This document shows, in pieces, positions 10,846 to 21,580 of a DNA stretch of 64,000 bases. The notes under the pieces were generated by a model. It did no database searches. It saw only the letters and a program-made list of their open reading frames with translations, and had not been told where the DNA came from. A program made the position numbers and the translations under genes. The DNA is from Massospora cicadina (taxonomy: Eukaryota > Entomophthoromycota > Entomophthoromycetes > Entomophthorales > Entomophthoraceae): NCBI GenBank assembly GCA_022478985.1, contig JAKSZP010000190.1:87253-151252 (forward strand), written 5' to 3'. The first letter of the stretch is position 1. Each line of letters starts with the position of its first letter.

Positions 10846-11434
10846 TGCAACGGAACAGAAAAACCCCAGTTCCAACCACCATAAATTTACATATTTGTTT
10901 GGTGCACTGACAAGCAACCAAAGTGGCCTAACCGAGTAGGGAGAGGTTTGGGGCACCAACAGCGCCAAACATTCACCTACTACTAGTTGGCTATGTAAGT
11001 CCTCTGTGTGGTTAGTCCAACAAAACCACACAAAAGCTTCCTTGAAATGAAAACACCCAAAAAAGACAACAGATATGTGAAGTATGCTAACCCCAAAACA
11101 TCCTTTATTTTTATTCAGAAACATAAAAAACAAAGGTCTCCGATGACCAGAGCTCGTCTGGGGAGCAACTGACAATGTTCCCCAGGAAGGGAGTGCTAGG
11201 GTGAAAATTCTGAAGTGAACTTTGGAATGGGCAGGTGTGCCTTATAAAGGCAGCGCTTTGGGGCCTCACCTGAGTTATTGATTAGGCTCAAACAAGCCTA
11301 ATCTATGACTCAAGTGAGGAATAACCCAGCGCCCAAAACGGACAAACCAAAAATGTTTTAAATAATTTGAGTCAGATTTGGATTTTCCAAATCTGAGTCA
11401 AAATGTACAATTGAGATGAATCTCAATCATTACA
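10846..11434 (-). repeat. Left LTR of the short element
   Basis: 589 bp, roughly 90 percent like the right copy by eye. It has a TATAAAGG-like box near 11245 and a minus-strand AATAAA signal near 11105. Confidence 0.88.
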
Positions 11435-12159
11435 TTGCCACCCGTTAGAGGAGGGCCCCTCCTCAAAGAGGAGCCCCACAGCGGAAGGCCGCCACAATGT
11501 GGGCTTCCTGGGGCGAGTTACCTCGAGCCCCAGGAAAATTAGCCTGGATGCACTCTAGCCCCTTAAGGGAAACACAATGGCGAGAGCAAATTAGGACTGG
11601 GCTGCCAGAAACAGCCCACCTGGCACGAAGATGCACGCCCAGAATGTGGCTGTGTTGCACCCCCTCCCAGGCTCCCGTTGGTGATGGTCTTCCCATCCTG
11701 ACTGGAATGCACTTTCACCAAAGAAAACGTGAGAGGGGCGCACAGTCCAGCAAGGATGGATGGCCCCAGCCCAAGGACGCATGCCCAGCACTTGGCTGTG
11801 TTGCGCCCCCCTCCGAGCTCCTGTTGGCGATGGTCTTCCCATCCTGACCAGGAAGGCGCTTTCCCCAACAGAAGTGTGAGAGGGGTGCACGGTGCAGCAT
11901 GGCTGGACATCTGACCCCTTTCTGGGTGGACCATCTGCGGGTGAGGGAGCCCTGCTGAGACAGGTCCCCTCAGTGCCACCAAATCCCTGGTGAGCGGGAG
12001 GCACCACCAGGAAATTAACTGATGGTCACTTCAAGTCCAGGGTTGGCCATCAGTCACCAGATCCCATCTGTGCTGGTTCCTTGACAACTGGGACCAAGTG
12101 ACCACTGAGGTCAGCCAAACTGGGGATTGGGCATGCAGCACACATTGACTTCAGAATTA
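11435..12159. other. Internal region of the short LTR element, no coding domain
   Basis: GC-rich sequence between the LTRs. It starts with a strong inverted repeat (GAGGAGGG and CCCTCCTC one base apart near 11446-11465). It contains a two-unit tandem repeat at 11621-11912. Short open frames exist on both strands but none resembles a transposon protein. Confidence 0.6.
11621..11912 (+). repeat. Two diverged tandem units of about 146 bp
   Basis: The words TGGCTGTGTTGC (11647 and 11793) and GGTCTTCCCATCCTGAC (11686 and 11832) each recur 146 bases apart with similar flanks. This is a diverged internal duplication. Confidence 0.8.
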
Positions 12160-12753
12160 TGTAATGGACTGGAAAAACCCCAGTTCTGACCGCCATAAAT
12201 TTACATATTTGTTTGGTGCACTGACAAGCAACCAAAGCGGCCTAACCGAGTAGGGAGAGGTTTGAGGCACCAACAGCGCCAAACATTCACCTACTGTAGT
12301 TGGCTATGTAAATTCTCTGTGTGGTTGGTCCAACCCAACCACATGAAAGCTTCCTTAAAATGAAAACACCCGAAAAAAGACAACAGATATTTGAGATATG
12401 CTAACCCCAAAACATCCTTTATTTTTATTCAGGAACATAAAAAACAAAGGTTTCCGCCAACCAGAGCTTGTCTGGGGAGCAACTGACAATGCTCCCCAGG
12501 AAGGGAGTGCTAAGGTGAAAATTCCAAAGTGAACTTTGGAATGGGCAGGCGTGCCTTAAAAAAAGGCAGCGCTTTGGGGGCCTCACCTGAGTTATTGGTT
12601 AGGCTCACACAAGCCTAATCTAAAACTTGGGCGAGTCACAACCCAGCTCCTGAAATGGCCAAACCAAAAAATGTTTTAAAATGATTTGACTCAGATTCAG
12701 ATTTTTTAAATCTGAGTCAAAATGTATGATCGAGATGAATCTCAATCATTACA
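12160..12753 (-). repeat. Right LTR of the short element
   Basis: 594 bp, from TGTAATG to CATTACA, matching 10846-11434. The TATA-like box is degraded here (TTAAAAAAAGG). Confidence 0.88.
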
Positions 12754-12758
12754 GTGAC
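12754..12758 (+). repeat. Right 5-bp target duplication (GTGAC)
   Basis: Exact partner of 10841-10845. Confidence 0.9.
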
Positions 12759-13582
12759 CTGGTCATTTAATCCATTGTTAGTGGGAGCTATTGGGACCTG
12801 AGAAAGGGGTTTAGTCTTTGAAGCCAGCTTTGGGACCATTTGGGAAGGCCGCTCTGAAGAAGAAGATGGGCAAGGCAAGGGGACGACTGCTTTCACCAAC
12901 AGATTGTTTTGAACTGAAGATGAAAGGGAGCACTGCCCTCTCACAGCCATTATCATCTGACAATCTTTAAGAGAAGAAGAAGAATTTTGTGATGGCAACT
13001 CCATATGAGCAAGTTATCAGAGGGAAGCATGCATAGTAGAGGCTAAACTATGCGACGTTGATGGCTGGCTCAAAGACCCTTGCATAGGGGCAAGTTCATA
13101 GATATCAGCCACCTCTAACAAGGCTTCCTTAATATCTTGTAACCTTTTAAATGAGCACTTTATGGAAGAGAGATGCATTGCCAAGGAAGGATGGAGCGCC
13201 AAGCCAGCCAAGATAGCTGCAATAGCATCTTCTAGGGGTAGCATTTTAGCAAGCAATAAGAGTTGAGCTTTATTGTAAAAGCGTTCAGCAAAAGAAGTGA
13301 TGGATTCGCCCTGTTGTAGGCTAAGGCACATAAAGGACACATTTTTTTCCTGTTTAATCTTTTTAGGGAGCTGAATTCATCAGTTAGTGCATGCTTCACC
13401 TCCGCCCAGGTGCTGAGGGTGGTCATATGTGGAACTATTATCTCTTGAGTGCCACGACTCAAGCAGGGAAGGAGGTAATTAATTTTAAGATAGTCCGTTG
13501 CCCCTTCATTAGCAACTTCATACATAAAGAGGAAAGAGGCAACACTGCCTTCACCCAGGGTAAACTTGTCCCTAAAAGGGGA
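12759..13582 (-). pseudogene. Element C gag, capsid part
   Basis: Gag forms the particle in which reverse transcription takes place. The minus strand reads FRDKFTLGEGSVASFLFMYEVA, then DYLKINYLLPCLSRGTQEII, then TLSTWAEVKHALTDEFSSLKRL. After a frameshift it reads FMCLSLQQGESITSFAERFYNKAQLL. This is the usual retrotransposon gag pattern (hydrophobic helices, then QGESITSFAERF). A probable solo LTR cuts it at 13583, and its N-terminus lies at 14933-15062. Confidence 0.8.
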
Positions 13583-14932
13583 TGTTGAGAATTTTTTTAT
13601 TCTCAATACTAAGTGACTCTATTAGTGTGCCAGGCCAAACAGTATGAAGACTGCTGTACCTTGCTTTTTCAAAATCATTGGTGACCTTTCCCTACAAATT
13701 GCAGAGCAACCCACCAACCCAGAAGATCAACAACTTCTCCTTCTGAGGCATGACCACTCTTTATAGCTCAGAGGTCCTCTCTCCTGGGATATGTCCAACA
13801 ATTGTGGTTCAGCGGCCTCTATTGACTCCCTCAGATTTACTCCCCTTCAATACTTTCAGTCCTTCATTGTTGCTGCTAGTTGCCCAAGTTACCACGGGGT
13901 TTCCATCTAATTCAAGGTTGGGAGTTGGTTGCACTGACTACTCCAGGTGTTTTTAACCCAGCACCTAACAAATGTGGATCTTGAGTCCCACCTCTACAAG
14001 ATAAGCTAACTACTGTTAACTAAAAACTTAATAAATAAGGGAAAACAAAAATTAGATTTGAAAATCTGAAGATTTGAAGATAAATAGATTAGTAGATTCG
14101 AAGATATTTTTATTAAGAGGAGATCAAACTATTTATAGGCATTTCTTGCCTGTCCATATCATTAATATTTATTTCCAGAATCATCAGCACTCACTGGTGA
14201 TTCTCACAGCTTAATATTTGTCAGCACTCTCACTGGCAATACTCGTCATCCTCAAATGTCCATGATTACATTGATCCTTGATTCAACATAATCTGAATTA
14301 ATTAAATATATCAATATCCTTAACATAAGTTGCCAGTATCAAATTAAACCAAAATACTGTTAGGCATTGTTCCCAATACTCTCAAAAAGTCAAAATGCAA
14401 TTCAACTTTATTTAAATAAATATTAAACTGGCTTGGCATCCTTGGCATAAGATGACGGTACTCTAATTTAGATTTGACTTTCTGCCAGAAATCCCACAAT
14501 CAACTTTACATGGAGTTAATGCAAGGATAAAAGCCTGCCAAGCTTAAACGATTAGTATCAATTAGTTTGACATCCTTGGCATAAGTTGCCGGTGTCAAAA
14601 TTGACTGAAAACTCTATCAGGATCATTTCCCAATACTTTTTGATGTCAAATCTAAGCAATTCATCTCAATTGATAATAGTAATTATCTCAACATACTCGG
14701 CCTTAGTCGCCAGTGTTGAGACCCACCAATTTCATATTGGGGATGATCCCCAATACTTTCTTGATCCTGCGGATTAAGCCAGCTCAACCTAACCAAATGG
14801 GAAGCACAAATTGGGGTATTGTCATTAAATAATGAATTGAAATTAGCAAACTAATTGGCAATCATCCTCAAGTAATTATTATACTAATTTTGTTAATATG
14901 TGAGGAATATCACCTGGTTAAAAATCTAACAG
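13583..14932 (-). mobile_element. Probable solo LTR inserted in element C gag
   Basis: 1,350 bp with ends TGTTAGATTT and CTCAACA on the minus strand interrupt the gag gene. Gag similarity stops on one side (YKPP at 14935) and resumes on the other (FRDKFTLG at 13575). There is no internal coding region. The flanking five bases, CCACC and TCCCC on the minus strand, match at only three positions, so the target duplication is weak. A MITE or another non-coding insert is the alternative. Confidence 0.55.
14300..14760 (+). repeat. Degenerate tandem repeats of about 125 bp within the solo LTR
   Basis: The core ACATAAGTTGCCAGTATCAAA recurs in altered form near 14320, 14445, 14575 and 14695. Each copy is followed by a CCAATACT-type word. 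Confidence 0.65.
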
Positions 14933-15062
14933 GTGGTTTATAGATACCATGGGAGGCCCCATAAGGGCCTTGCAATGAGTGCTGCTTGAACCTTTCAAGG
15001 TGAGACAAAGCACTAGCTATCTGGAGTTCAATTGAGACTAGATGAAAGTTTATTTCCATCAT
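14933..15062 (-). pseudogene. Element C gag N-terminus
   Basis: A start codon at 15062 opens MMEINFHLVSIELQIASALSHLE, an amphipathic, coiled-coil-like start, 30 bases after the primer-binding site. It runs to YKPP and is then cut by the 1.35-kb insert. Confidence 0.6.
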
Positions 15063-15091
15063 TTTTAGTGGGTTTTTGTGGTGTACATGCT

Positions 15092-15108
15092 CCCTGTAGT
15101 GAGCACCA
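15092..15108 (-). promoter_or_regulatory. Primer-binding site of element C
   Basis: The minus strand reads TGGTGCTCACTACAGGG two bases after the LTR end. TGG pairs with the CCA end of a tRNA. Elements B, D and F carry the same core GCTCACTACA at the same place. Confidence 0.85.
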
Positions 15109-15110
15109 CT

Positions 15111-15790
15111 TGTTGTTTTTTGGCTTGGAAAAAGCTCATTGGTGCTTTTTGGCCTCGAATCCAACAATATTTTTGATGGGCTTTTCTCGCCACTTATATA
15201 AAAATAACTAAAACAAAAAAAATAAAATGTTTAGTGTTTATAGATTTTTATTGGCCGCCACGTGGGGGTAGAAGAGAAAACACATTTAATAAATCAATAA
15301 TAGTATTTAAACACTGAGCTCAAAATTTGGATACCTAAGTAATTTCTGAATTAAATAATATGAGCCATTAACCTATCAGATTCCTTGAATTTGCCTCGCT
15401 TGGGCAGAATGGCCAATTGAGGGTTGAGAACAGGAAGTACAAGTCAATTAGGTAATCTTTTTAATAAATTTTCCCAATCAATATGCTGGAAAATTTCTTC
15501 AGTTGGTTGGACCCCTTCCAATCTTATATAAGGGGCCAGTTTCTGCGGTGTAACCTTTACTAAACTAGACAAGGCTGGGGGAGGAGCCTCTGCTGAACTT
15601 TCCAAATTTGGCTGACAGTTTGCTGCAATTCAACCGCCCAAACTCTATTTGGTTTCTCAATCTTTTGTAAAAGTGTTACCCTGATTTTTGGGGTTCCACT
15701 GGGAATCAAAACAGGGTCTTTTGGCAAATATTCAAATTATTTTCTTCTTAACCACTCTTATTAATATATCAGACTTATAAATGTCTGACA
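15111..15790 (-). repeat. Element C 5' LTR
   Basis: 680 bp, from TGTCAGACA (15790, minus) to CAACA (15111). It pairs with the split 3' LTR at 676-879 and 6170-6647. Confidence 0.88.
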
Positions 15791-16330
15791 ATATTATTAT
15801 TCTTAGTGTGATAGTGTGTAGATAATATACTGCATATACCCCATCAATTCATTAAGCTTAGAAATCATCTGGGATGTAAAATTATATCCTTTGTTAATCA
15901 ACAGAAACTATATAAATTTGTGGTGATATATAACAACCTCCAGACAAACTTTGCCTTTGTCATTGCACCCAAGTCTCTGACTGCTCTGTCCTCCACCCAT
16001 TTTGTGAGGCAATCAATGACCACTTTATATACACAGATTGACCAGATGTATTAGTCAAAAACCCACAACGTCCATAGACATGGTATGAAAAGAAAAGTTT
16101 GTTTTAATCAACTGATAGGAGGTGGGTTATTGGTAAGGCTCATCAAATTGACACTCTTTGCAACAGCGGAGGGTCTCATGAATATCAAAATTCATAGATT
16201 CCCAGTATTGATACTGTTTTAGTAATTCCATCATTTTCTTTTTAACCCCAATGAAGCCTGTCACTTTGTGGGACCCAATAAAAATATCATTCCACTCCAT
16301 TGGTTGGGGTACCTAAGGTTGCTGATTGTT
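15791..16330 (-). pseudogene. Element D integrase, proximal part
   Basis: The core is readable as VVIDCLTKWVEDRAVRDLGA near 15960-16030, the segment after the first catalytic aspartate of gypsy integrases. Frame changes and stops are frequent. The N-terminal zinc region is presumably near 16130-16210, where TGACACTCTTTGCAACAGCGG reads as a degraded CX2C area. The rest of the gene lies at 531-675, beyond element C. Confidence 0.65.
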
Positions 16331-16439
16331 GATAGTTTATAAAGCTTACCATTTTTAACAATAGTGTTCAACCTAAATTTTTCTAAGGAGCGCTGAACTT
16401 TTGCTAATTTATTTCCATACTTTTGGGCTAGCACTTTAA

Positions 16440-17960
16440 GATAAAATTTATTGGAAAATATTGGCTGCTAAGGCCATGGCGGGCAGACAAGTTAGTCCAC
16501 AGCGTTTTGGTGTTTGATTTAAGGTGATGCTGAATTTATATCATAAGGCTGCTTTTTAAGGCCCACCGGGCTTCTTGTCCTTCAGGCTCTTTCAAGTTAT
16601 GTAATTGACAAAGGGAGGCATAAACTTACAAAATGGAATGCACACCATGGATGTAAACCTGAAACTGCCTACACGCTTAATGACCGCCGGACACTTCTTC
16701 TCAATTACTATATAATCACGTTCATGGACATCCAACACTGACTGCAATAAGCCACGTGGTGCTCAACTCTGTTAGAATTAAATTGAGATAACACCGCCCC
16801 AACGGTGCTGAGTGACGCACTTATTTATATAATTGGTTTTTAAAAGTGGGATACATCAACAGTGCATTTGGGTATGGTAAAACTGAAGTTTATTAAAAGC
16901 TAGCTGAAAGTTCCCAGTCCACTCAAATGGGACTCCGTTCTTGAGGAGGTGAGATACTTGTTCACCCATTTTGCTGAAGTTTTTTACAAACTGGCAGTAG
17001 TAGCCAATCATTCCAAGGAAATCTTGAACGTTGTACTTGCTACTAAGTCATGCCATGTGTTCAATCAATTCAAACTTCACCATCTGGGACATCGATGAAT
17101 CCCCCCTCAGGTTAGGACCATCTAGTACTAAAAAAACCTTCACCATCTGGGGCCTCAAACCATTTTTATCAATGAAAAACCCCAGATATTTCACCTGCTC
17201 ACAGATAAATTACACTTATGCAGTTTAATTCTAAATCAGCCTTATCTAGAAGACGGAAGATTTCTTCTAAGTGTTGTAGGTTTTCATTAACAATACAGAG
17301 ATTATGTTTTTAACATCTAAATATATGAGGACACAGGAAATCTTTAAATCACTGAGAATTCTATATATGGCCTGTTATTAAGTTGCAAGGGGGTTTCACA
17401 GCCCTGAAGCATTCTTGTAGGCTGCTAGAGGCCCTAGGCTGTGATCATGGCGCATTTTCCCTGTTCCTATTTGGGCAGCTCTATCTGTTAATAGCAAAAA
17501 TTAAAGCTATAGCTGAAAAATTTTGCGCGCCGCCCAAGTGGTCTTATTCATTGTCAATCCATGGTAAAGGACAATAATCCTTTTTAATAATACTATTAAG
17601 CTTGCAGTAGTTTATTACCACGTGGTTTGAACTGTCCTTTTTCATAATGATGAACACCAGAAAGCATCAAGAACTCTTAGAGAAACTAACAACACGTGTT
17701 GCACCAGCTGATTAATTTCCATATTACCAACTTCATCCACCACTTTTGAACATCTAATCAGACAGAGGCGAATTGGCAGATAATTTCTGGTGTTATTATT
17801 TTGAACTACATCATGTACACAACCCAAACCACAATCATCCTTAGCAAAAATAACGCTGTACTTGTCTAAAAGGGCCAGTGCTTGATTTTTTTTCATCCTC
17901 AAATAACCTAGATAGGCTTTTCTGAGGTACCAGAGAGCAAATTGATGACTCAATATCAGT
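16440..17960 (-). pseudogene. Element D RT and RNase H, heavily decayed
   Basis: Readable blocks on the minus strand are VQDFLGMIGYYCQFVKNFSK and FEWTGNFQLAF (RT thumb, about 16890-17030). HERDYIVIEKKCPAVI (RNase H glutamate block) lies near 16690-16740. At 17642-17953 is a pre-RT segment, MKKNQALALLDKYSVIFAKDDCGLG, that equals the linker before RT in other gypsy elements. I cannot see an intact YLDD box. Stops and frameshifts occur throughout. Confidence 0.65.
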
Positions 17961-18633
17961 GCTAAGGCCTAGTTCATCAGGGATAAAAAATCAGAAATTT
18001 TTGGACTTTGTCACTGGTAAAATATGAACAATAGCAATATTCTGGTGTTACTTTATCTGAATAGGTTACCCATACAATCTAGCCAAAAGCACCTGAATTT
18101 TGCTTTAATTGGGGAGGATAATCATAGGCACGGTGATAAGGCCAAAATTAGAATGAAAAAATGGCGTAAATATCTCACCATATATCCTGGGGAATTTACA
18201 ATTAATTCATATTTTCACTATTACTCGATGGCCTGCTTGTATGGTTAGATTATGATTAGCACATAGTGGAATACCCATAGAATCTACATTTGGTTGGTTA
18301 ACTTCTGCATATGAGCCCAAACCTGCTAATAACCTATGGGAACAATGCCATTTTTAAATAATAGGTTGACAAACCCCTGAGTTCAAGGCGCTGGAATTTC
18401 ATCCTTATAAGAAAAAATAATGGAAGGGTTTGTCTGAGGATTACAACGTATTATCCTCAAAAAGCTTTGACTCCATGAGCTCTCACACATGAAATTTTAA
18501 TAACAAAGTCATAACTTTGATTTGGGAAAACATCAGCATGAGTGAATAATACAAGTGAGCCAAATTACAGCAGCAAAGTACTGTATGATCCTTCTGAAGT
18601 AGTGGACTGATTGCATGCCATACCATGGATTTT

Positions 18634-18900
18634 CTAATAATCTATGTTGGGAGTGAGGCCTAGTAAATTCACCAGTTTAGTGGACACAATATTAACTGGT
18701 GCCCCACCGTTAACAATTTTATGGACTTTAAGCTTACTTACTGAAATATAAATATATGTGCATTTAAATATAAGCGTCACTAGATTTATTGTTAGGACCT
18801 CCAATGTTTCCACTTGAATTATAAAAGTTAAAATCTTTATGCCTAGCTGGGAACTGGATTCCATAAAATCTTTCAAAAGGCATCGCCATTTGGACCTCAA
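18634..18900 (-). pseudogene. Element D protease, active site altered
   Basis: The frame ends with VHKIVNGGAPVNIVSTKLV, the block that reads IVDSGAPINIVSTKLV in elements A and B. Asp-Ser-Gly has become Asn-Gly-Gly. The Asp to Asn change fits one G-to-A transition. This block fixes the order gag (right), protease, RT (left) for D. Confidence 0.78.
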
Positions 18901-19109
18901 CTAATTGGGTAATATTATCAGAGGTAATTGGAAGCTCTTGTAATACTAACTATTGAATGTACAAATTCACTACTATTTTGGATGCCAACTCAGCTTCACA
19001 TTTCTTTTAGTAACAGTTTGTTGAAATCACCCTACCATCAGCTAATACTTGATGAGCTTCCAGAGGCAAGGTGGCATTGTCATAGTTCCACCAGACAGAA
19101 GGTGGAGTA

Positions 19110-20500
19110 AGAGGTTTTTTGTAGTTGTGTTTTCTTTAGAAAAGGCGAAAATAGAAAATTCTGGCTCTACTCCGCCCTGACTTTCCCAAGTCCACATCTT
19201 TCATGTGTTCACTTAGTAAGCCTTAGACTTAGAACTTGACTTAGGGCAATGATTGGCATAATGTCCCATATTCTTAATAAAGACAATAAAAACCCCAATT
19301 GGTGTTAAACTTCTCAAAAAAGAGGGCCATACACCAAAGTTGATTCCTTAATGGAGTAGATACCACAGTCAGTATGATCGCATGGTTCCCACAGGTTTGA
19401 ATTTGGCACTTCAAAAGTGACAGCGCAACAACAAAGGTAATTCACCATGTCTGTTATATCATCTACTTTCTCAACACTGGTATCAAAACCCAATACAACT
19501 CCATGTAGGACTTACAGGTATGGCAAAGGTAGATCTGAGCATCAAAATTATTTATGATATTAGCCCAAGATAGTGTCTGCGCCTCCAATTAAAAGCGTTC
19601 AGCAAATATTTTATTATTTCATATTTTATAAAAAGATTTTAAGGAATTTCATATTATGAGTGGTCATCCTTTAAGCTCCTCCAAACTCCTTGATAAGAAA
19701 GACCTTGGCATTAAGGTAGGACATACCAGATTTCTTTAGCTTTGGTATAACTAACTCTTGGCTCTCAGAGGCAATGAGTGTATTACCACTGCCAACATAG
19801 CGGTCTCAGGCGCTCCACCCATGCTAATCTTGAAGAGATCCAGAAAGTTGTGTACGTTTGCATTCTTTATTGAAATTTGGTAAATTAACAGGGTTAACCA
19901 GAAATTGGTTTTCATGGCTGTAGGACTAAAGGCCTGCAATGCCAATAACTGACTTCAGTGATCCGCCGTATTGTCAGGGTGTGCAGAGGCTTCAAAGGTC
20001 AGAATGGAGGGAGAACAGTGGCTTGATTACATATAACCTGCTCCCCATCGCCCCCACTATCAGAATCCATTGGAAGTGTTCCTGGGCAACTTATACTAGA
20101 TGACACAGGTAATTGTTATAGTATAATTTAACTTAAATTGCTTCATTAATTCAGAAAAATGCCGGCGTCCCGCCTGTAACGTAATTTAAATATTAACAAT
20201 CATTTGGTTAGTGAAATGAAAGTCCACATTTTAAGCCATTGAATTATTCTCTAGGTATCTTACTTGATATCCCAAGTTTTTGATTTAATGATCATGACCT
20301 AATATGATGAAAGAAAGTAGATCAACGTGAGCCTTCATTTCAGCTCATACTTGACCAATCTCGTCAGAAGGTTTTGGTAAGGCTTCAGGGCCAGGCCCTT
20401 CAATGTCTGAAAATTGAGCTACCACTTCTGAAAGGTAAATCTAAACTAAGTGACCAGAATCCATAATTTTAGACAATAATTCACAGATAAACAGGGTGTG
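19110..20500 (-). pseudogene. Element D gag, decayed
   Basis: A half zinc knuckle, MGHYANHCPKSSSKSK, is readable near 19210-19280; the first cysteine pair is not in frame. An open stretch at 19751-19945 lies where the capsid should be. The region runs up to the primer-binding site at 20506. Evidence is mainly position plus the knuckle. Confidence 0.55.
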
Positions 20501-20505
20501 ATCCT

Positions 20506-20520
20506 CTGTAGTGAGCATCA
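20506..20520 (-). promoter_or_regulatory. Primer-binding site of element D
   Basis: Minus strand TGATGCTCACTACAG, one base off the element C site, two bases from the LTR end. Confidence 0.75.
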
Positions 20521-20522
20521 AA

Positions 20523-21580
20523 TGTTGATTTGGCGCAGAAGCGTCATATTTCAACTGCACAGTTTACCTACACACAAAACACAAGGTACTGTTTGATGAT
20601 AGTAGCCTTGAACAAAAACAAAACACCTTATTTGCAATAGTAGGTTTTAATAATCAAATAAAAAAGCACATTGTAGTATCTAGTACTGCCAGTGGCTCCA
20701 ACGCTTCCTCAATTAATCTTCTTGGTAGGCTCTCACAGCTTCTACAAGAAAAGACCCATTACAATTGGCAATCCTCTTCTATTATGCTCCCTCTACCAGC
20801 GATCTCATTGGTGCTTTCCATGACTAGTAAGCAGAACTCCAAAAATGGTAAACTAAAATTGGGTTGTCTAAATTGAGCCTAAGAAGTGAAAAACTGTGGA
20901 TCAGGGTATTTTTTTATAAAAAGGTGTAATGTGCCATACATAATTAGATAACTTATTAGTGGACATAATTAATATAATGACCATTACCGTTCTTTTTACG
21001 CCACACAGGGCAACGTAAAATAATACACTGAAATAATTAAGAGGCATTGAAGTAATTGATGCCACAGAATTGATGGCTGATAATTCAAGGGAATGAGAGA
21101 TGCACCAATGGGGATTTGGGGATTTGACTAATTATAAATTGATACATTAGGCCACTACATATAAGCTGAGGCTGCGTAGCAAAATAATTACTATACTGAT
21201 CATATCCAATATCTAATTATTAGTTGAAGTAGAAAAATTAATTATTATAAAAATAATGTTTTCAGATGGTTGGTCAAACCAATTACAAAACTGGCCTCTT
21301 AAAAGAAATACTGCAATTAATAAAGGGCCAACGCTTATTGATCTCTGTAATGGCAGTGGCTGTCTTTCTTTTGTTTTCTGCACTAGCATCCCTCATCAGA
21401 GAGAATCCAGGCAATCAACACAGGAAATGTCATATCAAGCATTTTTTAAGAGAACATATACATGATAATCACCCCAAACTGAACTTCCAATTGTCTAATT
21501 CAATCCGTTATAGTCAAGACGAAGTTAAAACTAATCTGGCGGATTAAATATTGAAAATGTCAATATAATTGTAAATGACA
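20523..21580 (-). repeat. Element D 5' LTR
   Basis: About 1,058 bp, beginning on the minus strand with TGTCATTTACAA and TTGACA and ending TCAACA. Only this one copy is in the window, so the start at 21580 rests on the resemblance to the C LTR start. Confidence 0.65.

Larger units (their letters stand above)
10846..12753 (-). mobile_element. Short non-autonomous LTR element (TRIM-like), 1.9 kb
   Basis: Two direct repeats of about 590 bp (10846-11434 and 12160-12753) flank only about 725 bp of internal DNA, and an exact 5-bp duplication surrounds the whole. Each LTR starts TGTAATG (TGCAACG in the left copy) and ends CATTACA, a perfect inverted terminal pair. The inside has no gag or pol domain, so it would need enzymes from another element. 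Orientation is uncertain. I lean to minus because the LTR minus strand has TTTATAAGG near 11245 and then AATAAAAATAAA near 11105, a plausible TATA and poly(A) order. No convincing primer-binding site was found on either side. Confidence 0.85.
676..15790 (-). mobile_element. Ty3/gypsy LTR retrotransposon C, with three nested insertions
   Basis: C is bounded by two LTR copies, 676-6647 (split by LINE-A copy 1) and 15111-15790. Both start TGTC(G/A)GACA and end AACA or CAACA on the minus strand. In minus-strand order the inside holds a primer-binding site (15092-15108), gag, protease, RT, RNase H and integrase, which is gypsy order. Insertions inside it are LINE-A copy 1 in the 3' LTR, the short LTR element at 10846-12753 in gag, and a probable solo LTR at 13583-14932, also in gag. 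All genes are broken by stops and frameshifts. C itself lies within the integrase of D. Confidence 0.85.
15791..21580 (-). mobile_element. Ty3/gypsy retrotransposon D, 3' part missing
   Basis: The 5' LTR (20523-21580) and primer-binding site are followed on the minus strand by gag, protease, RT, RNase H and integrase relics. The integrase is cut at 15791 by element C and resumes at 675. The 3' LTR is absent. D is more decayed than C, as expected for the host of a later insertion. Confidence 0.78.

Noticed and set aside
11463..12007. Protein genes in the short LTR element
   Set aside because: Several overlapping open frames on both strands reflect GC-rich repeated DNA; none matches a known domain or is favoured by position.
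14300..14760. Possible CRISPR array
   Set aside because: The repeats are long, degenerate and contiguous; nothing resembles cas genes, and the context is a eukaryotic transposon.
15092..15108. tRNA gene fragment
   Set aside because: Only the 3'-end complement is present and it sits next to an LTR, as a primer-binding site; no tRNA fold was seen.
671..15795. Target duplication of element C (CATCC and ATATT)
   Set aside because: The flanking five bases do not match even when transitions are allowed, so no duplication is claimed.
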